In this document: positions 6,859 through 13,965 of the stretch, piece after piece
How positions within the stretch are numbered: position 1 is the first letter of the stretch
Layout: the number at the start of each line of letters is the position of its first letter
Origin: an uncultured Clostridia bacterium
GTDB taxonomy: Bacteria > Bacillota > Clostridia > Oscillospirales > Oscillospiraceae
Direction: 5' to 3'
DNA: 14,999 bases
Assembly (NCBI GenBank): GCA_945487445.1
Contig: CALYTU010000024.1
Coordinates: 1 to 14,999, forward strand
Position numbers and translations under genes: made by a program
Notes under the pieces: generated by a model
The model's database searches: none
Seen by the model: the letters and a program-made list of their open reading frames with translations, nothing else
Told to the model about the DNA's origin: nothing

Positions 6859-8172
6859 TCAGGAATTCTTGTCAAGAAAGACCGTTGGCATTGCGTGTTC
6901 TGCCAGCTCTTTTACCACCCGGTCCAGGTCGATTGTGGGCCACTTTCCGGCGGCGTAGAGAATATTGCCGCGCACCATGGTCATGACCACATCGTGGCCG
7001 GAAACCGCGTAGCAGAGCTGGGAAAGGACATCGTGGCAGGGCATGAGATGCGGTGCGGTAAAGTCCAGCAAAATCAGGTCCGCATCCATGCCCACCTTGA
7101 GCATGCCGCATTCCTGCTCCCGGCCCTGGGCACGGGCACCGCAGACCGTGGCCATCATCAAAGCCGCCTGGGGCGGCAGGGCAGCGGGATCTTCCTGGAC
7201 ATCCTTGGCCATCAGCGAGGCAGCCTTGATCTCCTCGAAAAGGTCCAGGTTGTTGTTTGAGGATGCGCCATCCGTGCCAAGGGCGACGTTCATCCCGGCC
7301 TTGACCATTGCAATCACGTCCGCTTTCCCGGAGGCCAGCTTCAGGTTGGAGACGGGGCAGTGGACCGCGCTGACCTTCCGCCTGGCAAGCAGGGCCATAT
7401 CCTCGGGTTCGAGCCAGACACAGTGGGCGGCAGCGGTTCGGGCCTCAAAGACATGATGACAGTCCAGAAGCTGCGCCGGCGTCAGGCCGTACTTCTCCTT
7501 GCATGCCTCATGCTCCTTCTTCGTCTCGGAGAGGTGGATCTGCATGCCCAGGCCCTCGTTCAGAGCGTATTCGCCCAAAGCGTCCCAGAGCTTATAGTTG
7601 GAAGTATATTCCGCGTGGACGGAGGCCTCGGCCTTGATGCGTCCGTTGTCATATCCGTCCCACTTCCCGTGGAGCCGGCGCAGCTCCACGCAGGCAGGGT
7701 AGGTCTCAAAGTCGAAGTCTTCCGACCAAAGGGTGGTCCCACGGCTCAGATTCGCCTTGATCCCACTCTCGGCCACAGCCTCGGCGATGGCGTCGGTGTG
7801 ATCGTACATATCCGAGACCGAGGTCGTTCCGAAGCGCAGACATTCGGCGATGGAGAGCAAGGTAGCGGCTTTCACCGCCCGGTCGTCCAGTCTGGCTTCC
7901 CGCGGGAAGATATAGTCGTTGAGCCAGGTGTGCAGGTCGTGGCCGTCACCATAGCCGCGCAGCAGGCTCATGGGCAGGTGGGTATGGCAGTTAATCAACC
8001 CCGGCATCAGGACCATGCCCTCGCCGTTGATAATCTTCTGCGGCTTCTCCTGCGGCGCGGTGCGGGAGAGATAGGAGATCTTCCCGTCTGTGACGCCGAG
8101 AAAAGCGGCATAATAAACGTGCATGGCCTCGTCCATTGTCACGAGGGTCACATTGGAAAACAGGGTGTCCAT
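6859..8172 (-). CDS. mtaD: S-adenosylhomocysteine/5'-methylthioadenosine deaminase (MtaD-like amidohydrolase)
   Basis: A 437-residue amidohydrolase-superfamily enzyme with all metal and catalytic landmarks of the MtaD/TrzN group: HTH in NCHTHLPMSLLRG (H63, H65), H186 in SVHAEYTSN, H213 and E216 in QIHLSET, H250 in AHCVW, and D301 in LGTDGASSNNNLDLFEE. The C-terminal part has the small beta-domain pattern GMLKVGMDADLILLD. Such enzymes deaminate SAH and MTA to the inosine forms, recycling by-products of SAM use. The exact preference (SAH, MTA, 5'-deoxyadenosine, or guanine-like compounds) is inference. The start at 8172 has GAGGT about 8 nt upstream. Only 4 bp separate it from the kinase-like gene ahead, indicating co-transcription. 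A role in clearing 5'-deoxyadenosine from the upstream radical-SAM HemZ is possible but speculative. Confidence 0.85.
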   Translation of the reverse strand: MDTLFSNVTLVTMDEAMHVYYAAFLGVTDGKISYLSRTAPQEKPQKIINGEGMVLMPGLINCHTHLPMSLLRGYGDGHDLHTWLNDYIFPREARLDDRAVKAATLLSIAECLRFGTTSVSDMYDHTDAIAEAVAESGIKANLSRGTTLWSEDFDFETYPACVELRRLHGKWDGYDNGRIKAEASVHAEYTSNYKLWDALGEYALNEGLGMQIHLSETKKEHEACKEKYGLTPAQLLDCHHVFEARTAAAHCVWLEPEDMALLARRKVSAVHCPVSNLKLASGKADVIAMVKAGMNVALGTDGASSNNNLDLFEEIKAASLMAKDVQEDPAALPPQAALMMATVCGARAQGREQECGMLKVGMDADLILLDFTAPHLMPCHDVLSQLCYAVSGHDVVMTMVRGNILYAAGKWPTIDLDRVVKELAEHAMPTVFLDKNS

Positions 8173-8176
8173 GGCT

Positions 8177-9097
8177 TTACCTCGGTAAAAATTCTTCCTT
8201 CAGCAGAGAGGTTTCCGGCAGGATGGCTGGGTCCAGGGGATGGAATGCCTCCAGCCCCTCCAAAATCAGCTCCACCAGCCGGGGCTGGGGGCCTTCCTCC
8301 AGCCCGACCAGCATGGGCTGCGCAATGGAGCGGAAGGCCGCAACCTCATAGCCCAGCGCAGAGTCGATGGCATAGTGGGCAAATTTTTTGTAGGGGGAAA
8401 TATATTTTTTCTCCCCCAGGCGGACGTTTCGCCACATGCCCAGGGTCTCCTCGGCGGAGGCGGCGCGGAAGTTGTAGTCGCGGACGATGCGCCGCAGAAG
8501 CCGCATCCATACGCGGTCAAAGATTTCTATATCGTTGTCATAGACAGACGAGGCTGTGGATACAAACAGGCGGGTGGCCTCCGGGTTTTTTACAGTGAGC
8601 AGGGGGTTCAATCCGTGAATTCCCTCGAAGATGACCACCTCGTGTTCCTGCAGCTGAAGGGGTCTGCACTTCTCCGGCACCCGGGCCTGGATCTGGAAGT
8701 CGAAATAGGGGACCAAGATCTCTTCGCCTCGGTCCAAAGCTTCCAGATGGCTGCCAAGCAGCGCAGTATCCAGCCCCTCCGGGGCTTCCAGGTCAAATTC
8801 TCCGTCCCTGGTCCGCGGAAAATCGGGTTCGGATTTGGCGCGGTAATAATCGTCCAGGGAGATTATGTGCGCATAGATGCCCCGCTCTTCCAGCGCTTTT
8901 CTCACGCGCGAGGCCGTGGTGGTCTTGCCGGAGGAGGATGGTCCGGCCAGAAGCACGACCCGGCTTCTTTCCAGGCGGCTTACCACGAGGTCGGCGGCCT
9001 TACCCACCCGGTTTTGATAGAGCGCGTCACATTGGGCAACATAGCCCCTTGGGTTGGCCTGCAGGGCGCTATTGATTTCATCGAGTTCAATCCGCAT
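8177..9097 (-). CDS. Uridine-kinase/phosphoribulokinase-family P-loop kinase, stand-alone domain
   Basis: A 306-residue protein with Walker A GPSSSGKT (residues 52-59), the uridine-kinase-type loop ISLDDYYRAKSE around residue 79, and FEGIHGLNPLL around residue 152, then a helical C-terminal half. These are landmarks of the Udk/PRK family found in clostridial nucleoside kinases. Many Firmicute relatives are about 550 residues, with a TGS and threonyl-tRNA-synthetase-like N-terminal half in front of this kinase domain. Here only about 45 residues precede the P-loop, so the protein is the kinase half alone. Probable role: phosphorylating a nucleoside or related sugar compound; the substrate is unproven. 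AAGGAG lies about 10 nt before ATG 9097. It follows hemZ by 33 bp and precedes the deaminase gene by 4 bp, so it sits inside an operon. Confidence 0.83.
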   Translation of the reverse strand: MRIELDEINSALQANPRGYVAQCDALYQNRVGKAADLVVSRLERSRVVLLAGPSSSGKTTTASRVRKALEERGIYAHIISLDDYYRAKSEPDFPRTRDGEFDLEAPEGLDTALLGSHLEALDRGEEILVPYFDFQIQARVPEKCRPLQLQEHEVVIFEGIHGLNPLLTVKNPEATRLFVSTASSVYDNDIEIFDRVWMRLLRRIVRDYNFRAASAEETLGMWRNVRLGEKKYISPYKKFAHYAIDSALGYEVAAFRSIAQPMLVGLEEGPQPRLVELILEGLEAFHPLDPAILPETSLLKEEFLPR

Positions 9098-9130
9098 GGT
9101 CCTTCGCTCCTTTTCGATTTAATTGCAGAT

Positions 9131-10609
9131 TTATCTTTTGATTATACCCGCTTTTTCATCCTTTGTCAATTGGTCAAGCAGGACAGCTTTGGCCCGGAGG
9201 ACCTCCTCAATTCGCTCGACATACTGTTTTGGGTATTTGGGATTGCACTGACGCTCCAGGCAGTTGTCCGGAAGCATCCGCTTGCTGACAGCTCCGCCGC
9301 CCAGGGCGAGGATGGAGGTCAGCTCCTCCATCATGTAGATGTTATACAGGCACATGTCTCCGTCCCGGCACCAGCCGACGTTTTCCAAACTGCCGGACAT
9401 GTATTTCTGACGATAGAGATAATAGGGCGCGTAGCCCCGGGCAGAAAGAACGTCGTTGGCGTGCGCAACCATGGTCTCCACCGCCGTCTGAGGCGGCAGC
9501 TGCTCGCGGCGCGCAAAGAGATCCGCTCCCTTTTTCAGCGCCAGCGTGTGCACCGTAACATTGGACGGATCCAGGGCAAGCACGCGGTGGAGCGATCGGG
9601 AAAAGCTCTCCGGATTGTCGCCCGGCAGGCCCGCAATCAAATCCATGTTGATGCTGGAAAAACCCGCCCCCACGGCCTGCGCATAGGCGCGCTCCACATC
9701 CGCCGCGCTGTGAGGACGGCCAACGGCGCGAAGCACGTCATCGTTCATCGTCTGCGGGTTGATGCTGACACGGTTTGCACCCAGTGCCCGAATTACCCGA
9801 AGCTTCTCGGAGTCCACCGTGTCGGGCCGTCCGGCCTCCACTGTATATTCTATCAGCCTGGAGAGATCAAAATGCCGCTCCACCGTCTGCATGAGCAGGT
9901 TTATTTGTTGGGCAGAAAGTGTCGTGGGGGTCCCTCCTCCAATATAGAGGGTACGGACCGTCAGACCGGCGCGGCGCAGTCCCGTGCCGACCGTCTCAAT
10001 TTCGCGGAGCAGGCAATCGAGATAGGGCGTCAGGAGCGTACCCGCCCTGCCCCCCGTCTGGCTGACGAAGGAGCAATAGGAGCAGCGCGTGGGGCAGAAG
10101 GGGATGCCGATATAAACCGACACGTCGCTGCCGATCAGCCGCTCCACAGCCGCCGCAGAGGCAAGGCTTGCCTGCACGCAGAGCTTCCGGCGCGCGGGAG
10201 TGACAAAGAAGGTCTGCTCCAGCAGCCGGTCGGCACTCTCGGGCGTACCGCCCGCGAATAAATGGCGGGTCGTCAGCTTGGTGGGCCGGACCCCGGAAAG
10301 CGCGCCCCAGGCCGGCGCGGCGTCCAGCAGCGGCAGCGCAGCCAGATAGTACGCGCGTTGGAGAATCCTCCGGCGGAGCGAATGGGTCTCCCGCTCCAAC
10401 GGAAGACGCTGCATGGCGCGCGAGGCCTTCCCTTGCCGGGTGATTTTCGCCGTGGCGGTCAGGTATTTTCCCCCGTAGCTGAGCCGGGAAACAGCCCCGT
10501 CGCCCCGAAATGGCGTCTCGCAGAACTCCATAGGCTCCTCCGGGAACAGACAGAGCTGGAGCTGCTCCATCGCGTAACGGTCCCCATGACCGGACAGATA
10601 CAGTTTCAT
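9131..10609 (-). CDS. hemZ: Coproporphyrinogen III dehydrogenase-like radical SAM protein HemZ
   Basis: A 492-residue radical SAM protein. The iron-sulfur ligands are C172, C176 and C179 in FCPTRCSYCSF, followed by the SAM-binding glycine motif YIGGGTPTTL, the EAGRPDTV segment, and the MDLIAGLPGDNPESF stretch conserved in HemN/HemZ/HutW enzymes. The N-terminal half carries WGALSGVRPTKL, which marks the Firmicute HemZ type rather than HemN or HemW. Proposed role: oxygen-independent oxidation of coproporphyrinogen; the activity of the HemZ branch is less established than that of HemN. The start at ATG 10609 is supported by AAGGAG 8 nt upstream; a longer frame to 10738 would cover the promoter. 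It is first in the minus-strand operon. Confidence 0.9.
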   Translation of the reverse strand: MKLYLSGHGDRYAMEQLQLCLFPEEPMEFCETPFRGDGAVSRLSYGGKYLTATAKITRQGKASRAMQRLPLERETHSLRRRILQRAYYLAALPLLDAAPAWGALSGVRPTKLTTRHLFAGGTPESADRLLEQTFFVTPARRKLCVQASLASAAAVERLIGSDVSVYIGIPFCPTRCSYCSFVSQTGGRAGTLLTPYLDCLLREIETVGTGLRRAGLTVRTLYIGGGTPTTLSAQQINLLMQTVERHFDLSRLIEYTVEAGRPDTVDSEKLRVIRALGANRVSINPQTMNDDVLRAVGRPHSAADVERAYAQAVGAGFSSINMDLIAGLPGDNPESFSRSLHRVLALDPSNVTVHTLALKKGADLFARREQLPPQTAVETMVAHANDVLSARGYAPYYLYRQKYMSGSLENVGWCRDGDMCLYNIYMMEELTSILALGGGAVSKRMLPDNCLERQCNPKYPKQYVERIEEVLRAKAVLLDQLTKDEKAGIIKR

Positions 10610-10717
10610 ATTGGTCTCCTTCCTACAAAAAACCCGCCGTGTCATTGCCGGACGCAGCGGGGGGAAGCGGCCTGGCCGCCGCAAATCTGGGATCCTGTTT
10701 CCTGAAACGGTTATCAC

Positions 10718-10746
10718 ATTATAAATAACAAAGCCCAATCCCGCAA
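10718..10746 (-). promoter_or_regulatory. Sigma-70/SigA-type promoter for hemZ operon
   Basis: On the minus strand TTGCGG (10741-10746), a 17-bp spacer and TATAAT (10718-10723). The start would be near 10711, giving a leader of about 100 nt before hemZ ATG 10609. It is arranged back to back with the polymerase promoter on the other strand. Confidence 0.65.
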
Positions 10747-10806
10747 CAGTTTTTTCAATATTCCTTCTGTTTTTCTGAATTTTTCAAGCGGTTTCGAGGT
10801 TCCGCC

Positions 10807-10835
10807 TTTTCAAACCGGCAGTTTTGTGGTAAAAT
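10807..10835 (+). promoter_or_regulatory. Probable promoter for the Y-family polymerase gene
   Basis: TTTTCA (10807-10812), a 17-bp spacer and TAAAAT (10830-10835), leaving about 35 nt to the ATG at 10877. The -35 box matches only 4 of 6 consensus bases. A CGGTTT/AAACCG inverted repeat (10789-10794 and 10812-10817) overlaps the -35 region and could be an operator. No GAAC-N4-GTTC-type LexA box is visible, so SOS control is not supported. Confidence 0.45.
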
Positions 10836-10876
10836 CGGGTTGCAGAATGTCGCAAGGGAACGAGGAGGTGCTCTGC

Positions 10877-12385
10877 ATGGACCCGCGCAGGCAATATGTC
10901 GCCATTGATCTGAAATCCTTCTACGCCAGCGTTGAATGCGTGGAACGTGGGCTGGACCCCCTGAACACCGCGCTGGTCGTTGCGGACGAGAGTCGCACGG
11001 ACAAAACGATCTGTTTGGCCGTCTCCCCTGCCCTCAAGGCCTACGGGATCCCGGGACGGCCGCGCCTGTTTGAGGTGAAGCAGACGGTGGAACAGATCAA
11101 CGCGCGCCGTCTTTCGGACGCGCCGGGCCGAACCTTCACAGGCGCCTCCGCCCTGGCCGACCGGCTCCGGGCAAATCCGGGACTTCAGCTCGAGCCAATC
11201 ATTGCTCCGCCGCAGATGGCGCACTATATGGATTGCAGCGCAGGGATCTATCAAACCTACTTGAACTATGTTGCCCCGGAGGACATCCATGTTTACTCCA
11301 TCGACGAGGTCTTTATAGATGTAACGCCCTATTTGCGAACCTATCAATGCACCGCGCGGGAATTGGCCGTCCGTATGATTCGGGACGTGCTTTCCAGAAC
11401 CGGAATCACCGCCACGGCAGGCATCGGCACAAATCTCTATCTCTGCAAGGTTGCAATGGATATCGTGGCCAAGCACCTGCCCGCCGACGCCGACGGTGTG
11501 CGCATCGCGGAGCTGGATGAGCGGCGCTACCGGGAACTGCTTTGGGACCATCGGCCCCTGACAGACTTCTGGCGGATCGGCCGGGGCATCAGCCGAAAGC
11601 TGGAGGCCAACGGCCTGTTCACCATGGGGGACATCGCCCGCTGCTCCCTGGGCCAGGATCACGAGCGACGCAACGAGGGCCTGCTCTACAAGCTCTTCGG
11701 CATCAATGCCGAGCTGCTGATCGACCACGCCTGGGGCTATGAGCCCTGCACCATCGCCGACATCAAGGCCTACAAGCCCAGGGCCAGCTCCCTCTCGGTG
11801 GGGCAGGTCCTCAAACGGCCCTATTCCTATGTCGACACCCGGCTGATCGTCCGGGAAATGTCGGATTCCCTGGTGCTGGACCTGGTGGACAAGGGCTTGG
11901 TCACGGATCAGCTCGTCCTGTCCGTGAGCTATGACATTGAAAACCTCCGCTCACCCGAGGCGAAAACCGTCTTTGACGGAGCGGTTTCGCGCGACAGGTA
12001 CGGGCGCTCCATGCCTGCCGGCGCACACGGATCCCAGAATCTGGGGGCGCACACTGCCTCCACGAAAATCATTACTCAGGCAGCCGTGGCGCTCTTTGAG
12101 CGGATTGCGGACCCGGCATTGACGGTGCGGCGGCTCAATATAGTTGCCAACAACGTGCGCGAGGAAGCGCGGCTTGCCCAACAACCGGTGCAGCTGAGTC
12201 TGTTTGCCGATCCGGCGGAGGAAGACGCCCGCGCCGCGGCGGCGGCGCGGGAACGCAAGCAGCAGGAGGCCATCCTGGCCATTCGGAAAAAATACGGCAA
12301 AAACGCCATCGTCAAGGCCATGAGTCTCCAGGAGGCCGGGACCGCCATCGAACGAAACGAACAGGTCGGCGGGCACAAGGCGTAG
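10877..12385 (+). CDS. Y-family translesion DNA polymerase (DinB/UmuC/UvrX-type)
   Basis: A 502-residue Y-family polymerase. D11 in AIDLKSFYASVE and D143-E144 in YSIDEVFIDVT are the metal-binding carboxylates; Y16 is at the usual steric-gate position. TATAGIGTNLYLCKVAMDIVAKH is the conserved thumb-side region, and IGRGISRKLEANGLFTMGD is the helix-hairpin-helix region. QLSLF at residues 439-443 is a textbook beta-clamp binding motif. An Ala/Glu/Arg-rich helical tail of about 55 residues follows it. The length exceeds typical DinB (about 350) and fits the UmuC/UvrX-like group common in Firmicutes. The start at 10877 is chosen from GAGGAGG 8 nt upstream; the frame is open from 10826. It probably synthesises across damaged templates in the replisome. 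It stands alone, divergent from hemZ, and ends at the perfect hairpin. Confidence 0.9.
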   Translation: MDPRRQYVAIDLKSFYASVECVERGLDPLNTALVVADESRTDKTICLAVSPALKAYGIPGRPRLFEVKQTVEQINARRLSDAPGRTFTGASALADRLRANPGLQLEPIIAPPQMAHYMDCSAGIYQTYLNYVAPEDIHVYSIDEVFIDVTPYLRTYQCTARELAVRMIRDVLSRTGITATAGIGTNLYLCKVAMDIVAKHLPADADGVRIAELDERRYRELLWDHRPLTDFWRIGRGISRKLEANGLFTMGDIARCSLGQDHERRNEGLLYKLFGINAELLIDHAWGYEPCTIADIKAYKPRASSLSVGQVLKRPYSYVDTRLIVREMSDSLVLDLVDKGLVTDQLVLSVSYDIENLRSPEAKTVFDGAVSRDRYGRSMPAGAHGSQNLGAHTASTKIITQAAVALFERIADPALTVRRLNIVANNVREEARLAQQPVQLSLFADPAEEDARAAAAARERKQQEAILAIRKKYGKNAIVKAMSLQEAGTAIERNEQVGGHKA

Positions 12386-12411
12386 CGGAATGTCCGGAAA
12401 ACACGCGTTAT

Positions 12412-12460
12412 TATTAAAATTCAATCAAAACATGCACCATGTTTTGATTGAATTTTAATA
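12412..12460. terminator. Perfect 23-bp AT-rich inverted repeat, probable bidirectional terminator
   Basis: Bases 12412-12434 are exactly complementary to 12438-12460, leaving a CAC triloop. It lies 26 bp after the polymerase stop and 22 bp after the acp stop, so it serves a convergent pair. The stem is mostly A/T, with AATTTTAATA at the 3' side of each strand acting as a U-rich tail. An uninterrupted 23-bp stem is unusual and its base composition differs sharply from the GC-rich flanks. Confidence 0.75.
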
Positions 12461-12482
12461 TGTCCAGATGTTTTTCAGGGAA

Positions 12483-12707
12483 TTATTGCTGGCTTTCCAT
12501 ATATGCCACGATGTCACCCACGGTCTTCAGCGTGGGGAGCACGTCGTCCGGGATGACGATGCCCTTCTCCTCCTCCAGGGCCATCAAAAGCTGGAGCACA
12601 TCCAGAGAGTCGGCGCCCAGGTCCTCCTTGATCCGGGATTCGGGGGTGATGTCGGCGGGGTTCAGGGGGAGCTGATCGCAAAGAATGGTGACAAGTTCTT
12701 CAAACAT
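12483..12707 (-). CDS. acpP: Acyl carrier protein
   Basis: A 74-residue acidic protein with the phosphopantetheine attachment motif LGADSLDVLQLL (Ser34 in DSLD) and the helical pattern of a type II acyl carrier protein, including ITPESRIKEDL before it and the IPDDVLPTLKTVGDIVAYM end. It carries acyl thioesters after modification by a phosphopantetheinyl transferase. No fatty-acid synthesis genes are adjacent; instead it lies 60 bp after a large GNAT-type acyltransferase gene on the same strand. That hints it may donate acyl groups to that enzyme rather than act as the main fatty-acid carrier (inference). The symbol denotes the protein type only; there may be another ACP elsewhere in the genome. 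GAGG lies about 11 nt before the ATG. Confidence 0.92.
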   Translation of the reverse strand: MFEELVTILCDQLPLNPADITPESRIKEDLGADSLDVLQLLMALEEEKGIVIPDDVLPTLKTVGDIVAYMESQQ

Positions 12708-12767
12708 GGTTTTTTACCTCTTTCTTTCCAAATGATTCTTGATTCAGGCCGGTGCGGTCGTCGGTCC

Positions 12768-13892
12768 CTAATCAGTCAGTTTTTTGATGTAGGCTCTTCT
12801 CTTTTTGTGCTGAACGGCACGAAAGCGCTTCCACTGGTTGATGATGGCGCGGTTGTCCTCCAGGTTCAGGTTGGTCTCGGCATACTCCACCCCGGGCTCC
12901 CGCAGGAGCTTGAGCAGATGGGCGGAGATCACCGTGGCCACGCCCCGGTTGGCCCAGGAGGGAGCCACGGCCACCAGGGCCAGATCGAGGATGCGGGGAT
13001 GCTTGATGTCGTGCAGGACCCGCACCAGGGCGGCGGGAGTCAGCTTCCCGCCGGACTTTTGCAAAGCCCGGGACAGAGACGGGAAGCAGAGCCCCATACA
13101 AATCACCTTGTCGTTTTCATCCAGGATCACGTCCACGTATTTCAGCTCAATTATCAGCATGAAGTTCTGGATGAGCATATCCTTCATGCCCTTGGTGAAG
13201 GGGACAGTGCCGTAGATGTCTTTGTATCCCTCGTCCAGCAGGGCGAAGAATTCATCCCCGTAGCGGCGGATGAATTCCCGCTTGTTTTTGGCGCCGCCGA
13301 AGCGCAGGTTATAGCGCTTCATAATATAGTCCGACATCTTTTCCAGAGAGCCGTCGTCGTTCTCCGGCACATAGATCTTGCGCTCCTCCCAGTCCACCTC
13401 CTTGCGGTAGCCCAGGTTCTCGATCAGCCGCTGGTAGTAGGCGGCGTTGTACTGCTCCTCGAAGGTTGCCAGCTCGTCAAAGCCTTCGATCAGCAGGCCC
13501 TCCCGCTCCAGATCAGAGAAACCCAAAGGGCCGCAGACGGTATCCATGCCCTTCTCCCTTGCCCAGTTTTCCACAGCCGCGAAGAGCGCGTCGGCCACAG
13601 CCTGATCGTCGATGGCGTCGAAGCGGGTGAAGCGAATGCGCTTTTCCCCGGTCTTCTCATTGTGGGCCTTCTGCAAAATACCCTGAATCCGCCCCACCAT
13701 TTTCCCGTCCCGATAGGCGTTCCAGCAGGCAGCCTCGCAGGTGTCGTAGTATACATAGTCCGGGCGGAACATTTTCTTTTCGTCCCCATACAGGGGCGGC
13801 ACAAAGCAGGGGTTATCCTTGTAGAGCTTCAGTGGGAAGTCCAGAAACTCCTTTTGCTGTTTCCTGGTCTTCACTTCGATGACTTGAATCAT
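12768..13892 (-). CDS. Large GNAT-fold N-acyltransferase, YghO-like family
   Basis: A 374-residue protein with the landmarks of a widespread uncharacterised GNAT family: LDFPLKLYKDNPCFVPPLYGDE near the N-terminus, a first GNAT-like region with DGKMVGRIQGIL (residues 62-73), GPLGFSDLEREGLLIEGFD (121-139), and a second GNAT-like half. That half contains GLCFPSLSRALQKSGGKL and DLALVAVAPSWANRGVATVISAHLL, ending in NQWKRFRAVQHKKRRAYIK. Length and spacing match the full family, so it is intact. Acyl transfer to an amino or hydroxyl group is inferred from fold; donor and acceptor are unknown. The adjacent ACP gene suggests an acyl-ACP donor. AGAAGG lies about 8 nt before the start. It follows ileS by 73 bp with no clear terminator, so it may be partly read through from ileS. 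Confidence 0.82.
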   Translation of the reverse strand: MIQVIEVKTRKQQKEFLDFPLKLYKDNPCFVPPLYGDEKKMFRPDYVYYDTCEAACWNAYRDGKMVGRIQGILQKAHNEKTGEKRIRFTRFDAIDDQAVADALFAAVENWAREKGMDTVCGPLGFSDLEREGLLIEGFDELATFEEQYNAAYYQRLIENLGYRKEVDWEERKIYVPENDDGSLEKMSDYIMKRYNLRFGGAKNKREFIRRYGDEFFALLDEGYKDIYGTVPFTKGMKDMLIQNFMLIIELKYVDVILDENDKVICMGLCFPSLSRALQKSGGKLTPAALVRVLHDIKHPRILDLALVAVAPSWANRGVATVISAHLLKLLREPGVEYAETNLNLEDNRAIINQWKRFRAVQHKKRRAYIKKLTD

Positions 13893-13965
13893 CTCTTGGC
13901 CTTCTTTCTTTGTTCGTCAGCAGCATCGCGGCCTGCCTGGAAATACAGGCTGCGGGCTGCGCTCT

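Noticed and set aside
8240..10261. 673-codon plus-strand open frame opposite the kinase and hemZ genes
   Set aside because: It is a shadow spanning two well-identified minus-strand genes and has no recognisable domain.
10741..10876. LexA/SOS box upstream of the Y-family polymerase
   Set aside because: No GAAC-N4-GTTC or close variant is present near the promoter.
13893..13965. Terminator between ileS and the GNAT gene
   Set aside because: Only a 5-bp GCCTG/CAGGC stem without a T-run is seen, so read-through is more likely.
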